A stretch of DNA of 64,000 nucleotides, taken from Crossiella sp. S99.2 (GTDB taxonomy: Bacteria; Actinomycetota; Actinomycetes; Mycobacteriales; Pseudonocardiaceae). The stretch is taken from assembly GCF_023094165.1 (NCBI RefSeq), contig NZ_JALMDK010000016.1, forward strand, positions 62,001 to 126,000, in the 5' to 3' direction. Of this stretch, positions 30,782-39,275 are shown piece by piece; the first letter of the stretch is position 1; each line of letters opens with the position of its first letter. The position numbers and the translations under genes were made by a program. Below the pieces are notes generated by a model. That model did no database searches and was not told the DNA's origin. It saw only the letters and a program-made list of their open reading frames with translations.

Positions 30782-31716
30782 AACTGCGGATCCTGGCCGT
30801 CCCGGACTGCCCGAACCTCGCCCCGCTGCGACAGCGTCTGGCCGAGGTGCTGGCCGGGCGCGCGGACGTCACCGTCACCATCGAGATCATCAGCACCGTC
30901 GAGCAGGCCACCCGCACGGGTATGCGGGGCTCGCCGACCCTGCTCGTCAACGGTGCCGACCCGTTCGCCGAACCCGGCCAGCCGCCCAGTGTGTCCTGCC
31001 GGCTCTACCGCGACGAACACGGCAGCCCCACCGGCGCGCCGACACTGTCCCAGCTCCGCGCCGCCCTCACGAACGCCACCACCGCGGCAGCGGAGTTGCG
31101 GGCGTGGCGGGCCCGCGCCACCCCGGCCGAGGTGGCCGAGCGCGCGGTGCACCAGGCGATCCTGCGCGCGTTCGCCAGCACCGGCCAACCCCCGTCCGCA
31201 GCGCGGCTGCAGCAGGTCGCGGCGGCCAACGGCGCCACCGCGGACTCGATCCTGACCCGCCTGCACGAGGCGGACGTGATCCGGCTCGACCAGGCCGGGG
31301 CGATCAGGGTCGCCTACCCGTTCTCCGCGGTCCCCACCCGCCACCAGGTACGACTCGCCACCGGCCGCACGGTGTCGGCCATGTGCGCTGTTGACGCCCT
31401 CGGCATCCCGGCGATGCTCGGCACGGACGCGACCATCACCTGCATCGACCCGGTCACCGGCGAACGGGTGGTGGTCACCGTCCACAATGGAGGCCACACC
31501 TGGGAACCCGCCTCCGCGGTCGTGTTCGCCAGTGCGGCCGCCGGCACCGGACCCTCGGCGGACTGCTGCTGCGACCACCTCAACGCCTTTGTCAGCCCCG
31601 CCACCGCGCACCACTGGATGAGCGAACATCCCGGCATTCCGGGCGAACTCCTCGCCACCGCCACCGCCGAACGTCTGGGCCGCCACATCTTCGGCACCCT
31701 GTTCGACCAGCACTGA
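30778..31716 (+). CDS. merB: Organomercurial (alkylmercury) lyase with N-terminal thioredoxin-like domain
   Basis: 312 residues from GTG at 30778, overlapping merR. The C-terminal two-thirds is MerB-like. CAVD provides the catalytic Cys and Asp (C96/D99 spacing), and ADCCCDH provides the second catalytic Cys (C159 region). It should cleave C-Hg bonds by protonolysis in the cytoplasm. Residues 1-85 are a thioredoxin-fold module (VPDCPN near the start, RGSPTLLVNG with the cis-Pro), which may hand over thiols or Hg(II). A winged-helix-like segment follows (about 105-180). No merA reductase or merT transporter is present in the window. Confidence 0.88.
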   Translation: MKLRILAVPDCPNLAPLRQRLAEVLAGRADVTVTIEIISTVEQATRTGMRGSPTLLVNGADPFAEPGQPPSVSCRLYRDEHGSPTGAPTLSQLRAALTNATTAAAELRAWRARATPAEVAERAVHQAILRAFASTGQPPSAARLQQVAAANGATADSILTRLHEADVIRLDQAGAIRVAYPFSAVPTRHQVRLATGRTVSAMCAVDALGIPAMLGTDATITCIDPVTGERVVVTVHNGGHTWEPASAVVFASAAAGTGPSADCCCDHLNAFVSPATAHHWMSEHPGIPGELLATATAERLGRHIFGTLFDQH

Positions 31717-31777
31717 TCCGTTGTCCGGCGCGCAAAATCCGTCGCACTCGCCGCGGACTCGATCTAGGCTGGCCGGA

Positions 31778-32488
31778 ATGGACGTGTCGACCGTTGCCGT
31801 GCCCCACACCCTCGCCCACCTCAAGCCCCTGCTGCCCGCACCCCCGGCCCGCATCCTGGAGGCAGGCTGCGGCAGTGGCGCGCTGGCCGCCGCGCTGATC
31901 GAACTCGGCTATCAGGTCACCGGGGTCGACCGCAGTGCCGACGTGGCCGCCGCGGCCCGCGAGCGCGGGATCACCGTGATCGAGGCCGACGTCAATGAGG
32001 TCTCCGGCGAGTACGACGTGGTGCTGTTCACCCGGTCCCTGCACCACGCGGAAGACCTGGACGGCACCCTCACCCACGCGGCCACCCTGCTCGCACCCGG
32101 CGGGCTGATCGTGCTGGAGGAGTTCGCCTGGGAACGGGTCGACCAGGCCGCCGCGCACTTCTACTACGACAACCGCGCTCTGCTGGTCGCCACCGGGGTG
32201 CTCAAGGCCGATGTGCCCGACGGTGATCCGCTCAAGGCATGGGTCGCCGGACACGACTTCCTGCACCGGGGTTCGGACATGCTGGACGCCCTCGGCCGGG
32301 TCGGGTCCGAATTGTCCACAGTGGACACGACCATGCTGTGGCGACTGGCGTACGGCCGGTCCGGGGTGTGGACCGAGCCCGCCACCCATGCGGTGAGCGC
32401 GCTGGACTCGATTCGCCAGGCCGAGCAGCGGCGGCTCGACGCGAGCATGATCCCCGCCATCGGCCTACTCGCCACCGTCCGCCGCTAG
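31778..32488 (+). CDS. Class I SAM-dependent methyltransferase
   Basis: 236 residues; ATG at 31778. Rossmann-like methyltransferase with motif I LEAGCGSGALAAAL, an acidic residue after beta-2 (VTGVDRS), DVVLFTRSLHH for motif II/III, and LLAPGGLIVLEE post-motif. Methyltransferase-11/25 type with a C-terminal helical segment; substrate unknown. The final bases run straight into a decayed IS end (CTAG then GGGTCTGTC), so the 3' non-coding context has been replaced by insertion. Confidence 0.88.
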   Translation: MDVSTVAVPHTLAHLKPLLPAPPARILEAGCGSGALAAALIELGYQVTGVDRSADVAAAARERGITVIEADVNEVSGEYDVVLFTRSLHHAEDLDGTLTHAATLLAPGGLIVLEEFAWERVDQAAAHFYYDNRALLVATGVLKADVPDGDPLKAWVAGHDFLHRGSDMLDALGRVGSELSTVDTTMLWRLAYGRSGVWTEPATHAVSALDSIRQAEQRRLDASMIPAIGLLATVRR

Positions 32489-32790
32489 GGTCTGTCTTCA
32501 AAGCCAGAGCAAGAGGGCGGCCAGGTCGAGCATGCCTCGATAGGAGGTGGCGGTCCTGTCGAAGCGCGTGGCGCTACCCCGGAACTACCGTGTCGGCTGC
32601 AGCAGAGTTCGACCACGTTGCGGCGCTGCTAGACAGCGGGGTCGAACGCCGGCGGACTGCCCCCAAGGCCGTCCTTTGCGCTGTAGACCGGCCCGCTGAT
32701 CGCGGCGTTCGGGAATGGTCACGCGGGGATGGCCCTGGTCGAATAACCCTTGTCTGCGGAGGTGCTGCTGGACGGGGCGGGGGTTCGGTA
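32489..32790 (-). pseudogene. Decayed IS5-family transposase fragment with terminal repeat
   Basis: On the minus strand, pieces of one transposase C-terminal half are readable in different frames: SADKGYSTRAI, IPERRDQRAG, PAFDPAV-stop-QRRNVVE and RFDRTATSYRG to a stop at 32498-32500. Frameshifts and an in-frame stop show inactivation. GGGTCTGTCTTCAAAG at 32489-32504 is probably the terminal inverted repeat, abutting CTAG at the end of the methyltransferase gene. Nothing else is recognised in 32791-32921. Confidence 0.8.
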
Positions 32791-32921
32791 GACGAGGATT
32801 CGCTGTCGGGGTAACAACCCACCTCCCCTGCGCGACATGGTCGTGCACACCACACGAACGTCGAGCGGGGAATCAACTTCATGGCCATCCAGCAGGTGAT
32901 CGACTATCCGAACGACTTCCG

Positions 32922-33515
32922 ATGACCGACGCCAGCGACATCGACAAGGCCGAATATGACAACCTCAGAGCAGAGAGCCTCTTCCATCAGACCAACGCGA
33001 GCGCGATTTTCGGCCTGAACATGGTGGGCATGGGCGTGGGTATCACCGCCTCCGGCAAGATCGATGCCGCGCTGTTGGTGCTCGCGGTGATCTCGTGCGT
33101 CCTCTGGCTCCGCTACTGCGATCACCTCATAACCATCTTTCGCATCGCGGCCTACCTGCACAGACACCTGCGGCCACGCCTACTCGCCAGGCTCGGTGAA
33201 CCTGTTCTCAACTGGGAGAACTTCCTTCGGTCCGCCGAGCCTGACGACAGTAGCCGAATGCCGCGGCTTCCGTCAGCCGACTCCCGCATCGGATTCATCG
33301 TCGCCTCCCTGGGGTTCATGCTGCCACCGCCACTGCTGTGCGCGGCCTTTCTCACGCAGAGGTGGAACAGCGAGCAAGGCACCACCTGGACGCCACTGGT
33401 GCTCGCAACCTCTCTTGCGCTATTGATGTGGGTGTACTCAATGGGACGCGGCTATCGAGTGATGCGATGGATCCGCGCGACAGATCGCTGGATAAGCGGC
33501 GGTGCGCAGGCATGA
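32922..33515 (+). CDS. Predicted four-helix membrane protein of unknown function
   Basis: 197 residues; ATG at 32922, no strong ribosome site. A polar N-terminal helix (about 1-25) is followed by two adjacent membrane segments (about 28-70), a polar loop of about 60 residues, and two further segments (about 125-170), then a basic tail. Not recognised. Codon use is less GC-biased than neighbours (for example an ATA codon and several T-ending codons), suggesting transfer. The last residues GGAQA and the stop overlap the start of a transposase fragment, so the natural C-terminus may have been cut. Flanked on both sides by IS debris. Confidence 0.6.
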   Translation: MTDASDIDKAEYDNLRAESLFHQTNASAIFGLNMVGMGVGITASGKIDAALLVLAVISCVLWLRYCDHLITIFRIAAYLHRHLRPRLLARLGEPVLNWENFLRSAEPDDSSRMPRLPSADSRIGFIVASLGFMLPPPLLCAAFLTQRWNSEQGTTWTPLVLATSLALLMWVYSMGRGYRVMRWIRATDRWISGGAQA

Positions 33516-33560
33516 GCTGACTGAAGAGCAGTGGCAAGTGATCCAGTCGTCTCGGTGGGC
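33502..33560 (+). pseudogene. N-terminal fragment of an IS5-type transposase
   Basis: From GTG 33502 the frame reads VRRHELTEEQWQVIQ, the typical start of IS5/IS427-type transposases, then loses similarity after about 15 residues. It overlaps the end of the membrane protein gene. Opposite in orientation to the transposase fragment at 32489-32790, so the two are not halves of one undisturbed element. 33561-33772 holds nothing else recognisable apart from the GAGGGG ribosome site of the next gene. Confidence 0.7.
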
Positions 33561-33772
33561 TTCAGCATCGTGCGCGCCCATCAGCCCCCCGCCGGAGCCT
33601 GCCACACCAGCTGATCGGTTTGTCGATGGGTCAGCGCCGACGACGAACTTTGCCCGGCAACACGAGACCGGACCTGGGTCAAGCCGGCGCTCGCACCGGG
33701 AAATCGTTTGACGTGATCGACCAAGTTGTCTCTACTGGCCCGCACGTGCGCTGAATACCTTGATGAGGGGCC

Positions 33773-34954
33773 ATGGGTAACCACATCGCGTTTCTCGCGG
33801 GGCCGGCCTCCGGTCACATCAACCCGACTTTGCCACTGGTGGAGGAGCTGATCGCCAGGGGACATCAGGTCAGCTACGCCACCGGCGAGGCGTTCGTGCC
33901 GACCGTGGCCGCCGTCGGCGCCCGGCCGCTGTCCTTGCCCTGGGTGCTGCCGCGGCCGGTGGTGTCCAAGGGTGGGCAGACCACTGAGGATCTCGCGCGG
34001 ACACTGCTCGGTTTCATCGAGCAGTCCCGCACGGTCCTGCCCGTGCTGGAGCGGGAGCTGACCGCCAACCGCCCGGACGTGCTCTGCTACGACATGATGA
34101 CCACCTTCGGCGCGCTCATCGCGGCCAAGCTCGGACTGGCCCAGGCCACCACGGTGCCCAACTTCGCCAGCAGCGAGACGTTCAGCCTCCAGGCGTTGCT
34201 CGCGCCGCGTGACTTCGACCCCAGCCACCCGGTGTTCCGCCAATACATCGCGGCCCGCCGCGAGCTGACGATCGACTTCGGCCTGGCGCCGGAGCAGTTC
34301 GACAGTGCCTTCGCCATCGCGCCGCTGAACCTGGTGTTCCTCCCGCGCGAGTTCCAGCTCGCCGGGGACACCTTCGACGACCGGTTCCACTTCATCGGCC
34401 CCTCGCTCGGCCGCCGGGCGCACTCGACGGACTGGCAGCCGCCTGCCGACGGCTCCCCCGTGCTGTTCGTGTCGCTGGGCACCGCGTTCAACGACCGACC
34501 CGACTTCTTCACCCTGTGCGCCAACGCGTTCGCCGGTACCGAATGGCAGGTGGCGATGGCCATCGGCGAGACGGACCCCGCGCGGCTGGGTGCGATCCCA
34601 CCGAACTTCGAGGTCCGGCCCTACTTCCCACAGCCGACCGTACTCGCGCACGCCGCCGCGTTCCTCACCCATGCCGGCATGAACTCCACCATGGAGGCCG
34701 CGCACTACCAGGTGCCGTTGGTCGCGTTCCCGCAGACGCCGGAACAGGCGCTCAACGCCCGCCGCGCCCAGGAACTGGGGTTCTGCCGGGTACTCGACGC
34801 CGACCAGCTCGGTCCGGAACTGCTGCGGCAGACCGTGGTCGAGGTCGCGGCCAACCAGGGCGTGCGGGCAAGCCTGGCGACGATGGCCAAGCACCTGCAC
34901 GCGGCCGGTGGAGCTGCGGCCGGAGCCGACGCGCTGGGGGCATACCTGCGCTGA
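33773..34954 (+). CDS. Macrolide-type (GT1, MGT family) glycosyltransferase
   Basis: 393 residues; ATG at 33773 after GAGGGG. GT-B fold: N-terminal acceptor domain begins HIAFLAGPASGHINPTLPL (His at the catalytic position). The C-terminal donor domain has VLFVSLGTAFNDRP and the donor-binding motif AAFLTHAGMNSTMEAAHYQVPLV ending at PQTPEQALNA. This matches OleD/MgtA-like enzymes that glucosylate macrolides or other aglycones, often for self-resistance. No biosynthetic genes for an aglycone are adjacent; it may be a detoxifying or resistance enzyme. Confidence 0.93.
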   Translation: MGNHIAFLAGPASGHINPTLPLVEELIARGHQVSYATGEAFVPTVAAVGARPLSLPWVLPRPVVSKGGQTTEDLARTLLGFIEQSRTVLPVLERELTANRPDVLCYDMMTTFGALIAAKLGLAQATTVPNFASSETFSLQALLAPRDFDPSHPVFRQYIAARRELTIDFGLAPEQFDSAFAIAPLNLVFLPREFQLAGDTFDDRFHFIGPSLGRRAHSTDWQPPADGSPVLFVSLGTAFNDRPDFFTLCANAFAGTEWQVAMAIGETDPARLGAIPPNFEVRPYFPQPTVLAHAAAFLTHAGMNSTMEAAHYQVPLVAFPQTPEQALNARRAQELGFCRVLDADQLGPELLRQTVVEVAANQGVRASLATMAKHLHAAGGAAAGADALGAYLR

Positions 34955-35015
34955 GCGTCGTCCCGCCCATGCGGCGGCCCGGCGGTTCGAGGGAACCACC
35001 GGGCCACCTGCCGGA

Positions 35016-35396
35016 CTACCCGCGGAGCTGGCCGCGGACCGCGCCCGCCGGGTATTCCGCGTTGTGCACGTTGACGTAGAACTGGCCCGGCGAGCGCTTC
35101 AGCTCACGCGCCAGCGCCGGATCCACGTCGGTGCAGGTGCGACTGCGACCCTCGACCGGGGTCTTCAGGTGCACGGCCACCGGACCGGCGGTGCCGGACT
35201 TGCCGCGGTGGATGTGCGCCGCTGTCGGCGCGCCGATCCGGGATACCGCAAGGGAAACGCAGACCTCGCGGTGGCCGAGGTGCACGCGGGCGGTGCCGCG
35301 GCCGTCGGGGTCGCCGGGGCCGGGCACCTCGGCCGCGCCGGTCAGCCAGGCCGACCGGTAGCTGCCGCCGCCGAGTTGGCCCAAGTCGTACGCCAA
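35016..35396 (-). CDS. CHRD-domain protein lacking a signal peptide (possibly 5'-truncated)
   Basis: The frame covers a nearly complete CHRD domain: LTGAAEVPGPGDPDGRGTAR, then PTAAHIHRG, GPVAVHL, FYVNVHNAEYPAGAVRGQL to the stop. CHRD proteins are normally exported, but here the domain follows only about 18 residues, none signal-like. The sole available start (TTG at 35396) lies inside repeat copy 2. Either the 5' end with signal peptide was lost, or the gene is not translated normally. Same strand as DUF4394, whose stop is 45 bp upstream. Confidence 0.6.
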   Translation of the reverse strand: MAYDLGQLGGGSYRSAWLTGAAEVPGPGDPDGRGTARVHLGHREVCVSLAVSRIGAPTAAHIHRGKSGTAGPVAVHLKTPVEGRSRTCTDVDPALARELKRSPGQFYVNVHNAEYPAGAVRGQLRG

Positions 35397-35432
35397 GTTG
35401 GCCCAAGTGGACGTACCACTTGGGCCAACTCG
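35372..35432. repeat. 61-bp triple-box intergenic repeat, copy 2
   Basis: CGAGTTGGCCCAAGT at the left end and ACTTGGGCCAACTCG at the right end are perfect inverted complements. Boxes TTGG(G/C)CCAA start at 35376, 35398 and 35420 (22-bp period). It begins 8 bp after the DUF4394 stop and covers the only possible start codon of the CHRD reading frame. Confidence 0.85.
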
Positions 35433-35440
35433 ACCGGTGT

Positions 35441-36301
35441 TCAGGGGGCGAAGGTCAGGCCGGTCACGTTGGTCAGTAGTGGGGAGAGGACGCTGGCTCG
35501 GCCGGTGGCCAGGTTGATTCGGACTAGCAGGGTCAGGCCGTGTAGGCGTACCACGGCGGCGGCGCGGTAGTCCTGCGGCCGGAACGGCCCGGGGCTGGCC
35601 TTGCCCGCGATGTCGAAGCCGTTGACCGCGCTGATGTTCAGGCCCAGCCTGCCGATCGGGGTGAGCTGACCGGTGTTGGGCGAGATGACCGGGGTCTCCC
35701 CCGGCAGGCTGCCCTGTTTGACCAGGGTGTCCCGTGCGGAGTCCAGGCCGTACAACGCGGTGCTGGTGGCCCCGGCCACGCTGTTGGTGTACCCGGCCGC
35801 GGCGACCTTGGGCGCGGGGCCGCCTGCCGGGTAGCTCAGCGGGGTGTCGGTGCCCGCGATCGCGCCGGTGTCCGGGTGCAGGCGCAGGTTCTCGCCCTGA
35901 TCGGTCACCAGCCGGATACGGTCCACGGTGGGGTTGAAGTCGAAGCCGATTGCCTTGCCGTGCAAGGCGATCGGCGTGCCCACGGCGGTGGCTGCGCCGG
36001 TGGCGGGGTTGATCCGGTAGAGCCTGCCGGAGTCGGCGAGGGTGTAGAGCGCGCCGGTGGCGGGCCGGGTGTCCAGGCCGATCAGGCGTTCGCCGCGGGC
36101 CAGGCCGGTGATCCGCTTGCGCTGCTTGGCCAGCAGCGGCAGGTCGGGGTCGTGCCGGGTGAGCACGCCGTGGTCGGTGAGCAGTAACAGATCCCCGGAC
36201 CGGGCGGCGGCCGGGGAGGCCGCCGCCGTGCCCGTGGTGCCGGCCAGGACCGTGGCCAGCACGGTCGCGCCGGTCACCAACAGGCCGGTGGTTTTACGCA
36301 T
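35441..36301 (-). CDS. Secreted DUF4394 protein
   Basis: 286 residues from ATG at 36301 with AAGGGAG upstream; an in-frame GTG at 36307 has no room for a ribosome site. Signal peptide to about residue 29. The rest is a beta-propeller-like domain of the DUF4394 family, with recurring phrases such as LIGLDTRPATGALYTLADSG, LYRINPATGAAT and VGTPIALHGKAIGFDFNP. No enzymatic residues are known for this family. It follows the fasciclin lipoprotein gene by 10 bp and is likely co-transcribed with it. Confidence 0.9.
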   Translation of the reverse strand: MRKTTGLLVTGATVLATVLAGTTGTAAASPAAARSGDLLLLTDHGVLTRHDPDLPLLAKQRKRITGLARGERLIGLDTRPATGALYTLADSGRLYRINPATGAATAVGTPIALHGKAIGFDFNPTVDRIRLVTDQGENLRLHPDTGAIAGTDTPLSYPAGGPAPKVAAAGYTNSVAGATSTALYGLDSARDTLVKQGSLPGETPVISPNTGQLTPIGRLGLNISAVNGFDIAGKASPGPFRPQDYRAAAVVRLHGLTLLVRINLATGRASVLSPLLTNVTGLTFAP

Positions 36302-36311
36302 TCCCACTCCC

Positions 36312-36968
36312 TTACTTGGGCAGCAGCACGGAGTCGATCAGGTACACGGTCGCGTTCGCGGTGTGCACGCCACCGCAGATCACGTTGGCGTCATTGACCT
36401 TCAGCGCGTTCCCGGAGCCGGTCACCTTGACCATGCCCTTCTGCACGGTGGCCTGCTCGCCCGCGATCTTGTCCGGCGCGATCTGGCCCGGCACCACGTG
36501 GTAGGTCAGGATCTTGGTCAGCAGCGCGTCGTCGGTCTTGAGCTTCTCGATGGTGGCCGCGTCGATCTTGGCGAAGGCGGAGTCGACCGGGGCGAACACG
36601 GTGAACTCACTGCCGTTCAACGTCGAGACCAGGTTGACCTTGGGGTTCAGCTTGCCCGACACCGCCGCGACCAGGGTCTTGAGCAGCGGGTTGTTGCTCG
36701 CCGCGACGGCGACCGGGTCAGCGGCCATCCCGGCCACCGAACCGGGGCCCTGCGGGACCTGCTGGGCGTAACCCGCACAGCCGGAGCCGACCAGGTCACG
36801 GGCCGGATCGGCCATGGCGCTGGAGGTGGGGGCGGCGCTGGAGGGGGCCGCGGCCGAGGTGGTGCCGGAGTTGCCGCCGGCCATGTCACCGGAGCCACAG
36901 GCCGAGGCGACCAGGGCGAGGGCGGCGACGCCGAAGGTCATCGTGCCGCGACGAATGCTGCGCATCAT
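36312..36968 (-). CDS. Fasciclin-domain lipoprotein (MPT70/MPT83-like)
   Basis: 218 residues. Lipobox LVASAC around residue 24 marks lipid anchoring. A Ser/Ala/Pro-rich linker follows, then a single FAS1 domain (about 85-218) with NLVSTLNGSEFTVFAPVDSAFAKID and LLTKILTYHVVPGQI motifs. Mycobacterial homologues MPT83/MPT70 sit beside dipZ, as here (the divergent gene at 37176). A surface adhesion or cell-envelope role is usual. No sigK/rskA pair is seen next to it. Confidence 0.92.
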   Translation of the reverse strand: MMRSIRRGTMTFGVAALALVASACGSGDMAGGNSGTTSAAAPSSAAPTSSAMADPARDLVGSGCAGYAQQVPQGPGSVAGMAADPVAVAASNNPLLKTLVAAVSGKLNPKVNLVSTLNGSEFTVFAPVDSAFAKIDAATIEKLKTDDALLTKILTYHVVPGQIAPDKIAGEQATVQKGMVKVTGSGNALKVNDANVICGGVHTANATVYLIDSVLLPK

Positions 36969-37175
36969 GACTGTGCTCCATCTCGTGTACTGGGGCGTCT
37001 GTCCGAAGTGGACTCAGGAACGCCGGACATGAGGTTGTTCGGCACCGGTTCGCTGCCGGATCGGCCCTCAAGCCAGTCGAGACCTTTTCGTTACATTCGG
37101 TGTCGCGGCCGAACCGAACCGCCTTGGGGCACGAACACCTCACATGACCCACTCGCACAACCTGATGAGGACACC

Positions 37176-38933
37176 GTGCTCACACTTGCCTTGATCGGGC
37201 TCATCGGTGGGCTGGTCACCGGCATCTCGCCGTGCATCCTGCCGGTGCTGCCGGTCATCTTCCTCTCCGGTGGCGCGCAGAGCGCCCGCAGCACACCGAT
37301 CTCCGGGGACGCCGCGGCCGGCGCGGTAGCCACCGCGGCGCCTCCGGTTCCACCGGTTTCCAAGGCCAGGCCCTACCTGGTCATCGCGGGCCTGGTGGTC
37401 AGTTTCTCCCTGGTCACCCTGTTCGGCTCGCTACTGCTCTCCATCCTCGGCCTGCCCCAGGACGTGTTGCGCTGGGGCGGGATCGTGGTGCTGGCGCTGA
37501 TCGGCATCGGCCTGATCGTGCCCGCCTTCGAGCACCTCCTGGAGAAGCCGTTCAGCTGGATCCCGCAGCGCCGCCCGGACGCGGCCCGCGGTGGTTTCCC
37601 ACTCGGCCTGGCCCTGGGCGCGATCTACGTGCCCTGCGCCGGACCGGTGCTGGCCGCGATCTCGGTGGCCGGATCCACCGGCAAGATCGGCCTGGAAACC
37701 GTGGTGCTGACGGTGACCTTCGCGGTCGGCGCGGCTGCTCCCCTGCTGATCTTCGCCCTGGCTGGGCGCCGGGTCGCCGAGCGAGTGAAGGCATTCCGCA
37801 GGCGTCAGCGCGGTATCCGGATCACCGCGGGCATTGTGATGCTCGCGCTGTCCCTCGGCCTGGTGTTCAACCTGCCGCAGCTGCTGCAACGGATCATCCC
37901 GGACTACACCAGCGCGTTGCAGGACAAGGTGAACAACTCCGAGCAGGTGAAGAAGGCGCTCAACCTCGGCGGTCTGGTCAACGAGCAGAACAAGGACCTG
38001 GACAAGTGCACCGAGGGCGCCAAGGAGCTGGAAAGCTGTGGCACCGCACCGGATATCACCGGCATCCAGCAGTGGCTGAACACCCCCGGCGGCGCGGGCA
38101 TCGACCTCAAGCAGTCCCGCGGCAAGGTGGTGCTGCTGGACTTCTGGGCCTACTCCTGCATCAACTGCCAGCGCTCGCTGCCGCACGTGACCGCCTGGGA
38201 CAAGACCTATCGCCAGGCTGGTTTGCAGGTCATCGGCATCCACTCACCCGAGTACGCCTTCGAGAAGGAACCGGCCAACGTGGCCGCGGCGGCCAAGGGC
38301 TTCGGCATCGAGTACCCGGTGGCACTGGACAACTCGCTGGGCACCTGGACCAACTACCGCAACCGATTCTGGCCCGCGCACTACCTCATTGACGCGCAGG
38401 GCACGGTGCGGCACATCAAGTTCGGCGAGGGCGACTACCAGAGCACCGAGCGGATGATCCGCCAGCTGCTCGCCGACGCCAGTCCCGGGGTGAACCTGCC
38501 CGCGGCCACCGAACTCTCCGACGCGACCCCGGACACCGGCAAGATCACCCCGGAGACCTACCTCGGCTCAACGAAGCGAGTGAACTTCGCGGGTACGGAA
38601 ACCTATACCAGCGGCGAGAAATCCTTCGCCTTCCCGGCGAACCAGCCCAAGGACAGCTTCGCGCTGGACGGTGACTGGACGCTGACGAGTCAGCACATCA
38701 CCCCCGTCAAGGAGCAGGGCCGGATCCGGTTGGACTACCGGGCCAAGGAGGTCCGGATGGTGCTCTCCGGCAGCGGCACGGTCAGCTACGAGAGCAACGG
38801 TGTCACCAAGACCATCCGGGTGGACGGCACCCCGAACTCCTACCAGCTGCTGTCCACACAGGACATCACCGAGGGCCGGGTCACGGTGACCGTCGGCGCC
38901 GGTGTGCAGGCGTACTCCTTCACCTTCGGCTGA
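37176..38933 (+). CDS. dipZ: DipZ-like thiol-disulfide protein (CcdA membrane domain plus extracellular TlpA domain)
   Basis: 585 residues from GTG at 37176 after GATGAGG; the frame is open far upstream but lacks signals there. The N-terminal CcdA/DsbD-type domain has about six membrane segments, with GISPCILPVLPV and a paired YVPCAGPVL motif carrying the redox cysteines. A TlpA-like thioredoxin domain follows, with active site YSCINCQRS. Last comes a C-terminal beta domain (DGDWTLTSQHI to FTFG) as in M. tuberculosis DipZ. It should carry reducing equivalents across the membrane to exported proteins. Followed 15 bp later by a thioredoxin gene, its likely cytoplasmic electron donor. Confidence 0.92.
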   Translation: MLTLALIGLIGGLVTGISPCILPVLPVIFLSGGAQSARSTPISGDAAAGAVATAAPPVPPVSKARPYLVIAGLVVSFSLVTLFGSLLLSILGLPQDVLRWGGIVVLALIGIGLIVPAFEHLLEKPFSWIPQRRPDAARGGFPLGLALGAIYVPCAGPVLAAISVAGSTGKIGLETVVLTVTFAVGAAAPLLIFALAGRRVAERVKAFRRRQRGIRITAGIVMLALSLGLVFNLPQLLQRIIPDYTSALQDKVNNSEQVKKALNLGGLVNEQNKDLDKCTEGAKELESCGTAPDITGIQQWLNTPGGAGIDLKQSRGKVVLLDFWAYSCINCQRSLPHVTAWDKTYRQAGLQVIGIHSPEYAFEKEPANVAAAAKGFGIEYPVALDNSLGTWTNYRNRFWPAHYLIDAQGTVRHIKFGEGDYQSTERMIRQLLADASPGVNLPAATELSDATPDTGKITPETYLGSTKRVNFAGTETYTSGEKSFAFPANQPKDSFALDGDWTLTSQHITPVKEQGRIRLDYRAKEVRMVLSGSGTVSYESNGVTKTIRVDGTPNSYQLLSTQDITEGRVTVTVGAGVQAYSFTFG

Positions 38934-38948
38934 GCAGGACGGAACTTC

Positions 38949-39269
38949 ATGGACATCGCAGCTGTGACAACGGAATCCTTCGAGACCGAGGTGCTCGGCA
39001 GCCCCCGCCCGGTGCTGGTGGACTTCTGGGCCCCGTGGTGCGGGCCGTGCAAGGCCCTGGCCCCGGTGCTGGACCAGATCGCGGCCGAACACGCGGGCAG
39101 CCTGACGGTGGTGAAGGTGGACATCGACGAGCACCCGGAGATCGCCGGGCGTTACCAGGTGATGTCCATCCCCACCGTGATCCTGTTCGTCAACGGCGAA
39201 CCCGCGGCCACCCTCAGCGGGGCCAAGCCCAAGGCCACCATCCTCACCGCACTGAAACCCTGGCTGTGA
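38949..39269 (+). CDS. trxA: Thioredoxin
   Basis: 106 residues; ATG at 38949. Active site WAPWCGPCK, cis-Pro in MSIPTVILF, and the typical Asp in VLVDFWAP. Cytoplasmic, with no signal peptide. Directly after dipZ on the same strand, so it probably supplies electrons to the CcdA domain. Its 3' end is 6 bp from the convergent trehalose-phosphatase fusion gene. Confidence 0.95.
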   Translation: MDIAAVTTESFETEVLGSPRPVLVDFWAPWCGPCKALAPVLDQIAAEHAGSLTVVKVDIDEHPEIAGRYQVMSIPTVILFVNGEPAATLSGAKPKATILTALKPWL

Positions 39270-39275
39270 ACCGCT

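Noticed and set aside
33561..33711. Remainder of the transposase-like reading frame after the first 15 codons
   Set aside because: No similarity to transposases or other proteins beyond the N-terminal stretch; probably degenerate sequence.
36057..37175. Upstream extension of the dipZ frame
   Set aside because: The extension overlaps the fasciclin gene on the other strand, has no ribosome site and reads as an Arg/Gly-rich shadow; the GTG at 37176 starts directly at the membrane domain.
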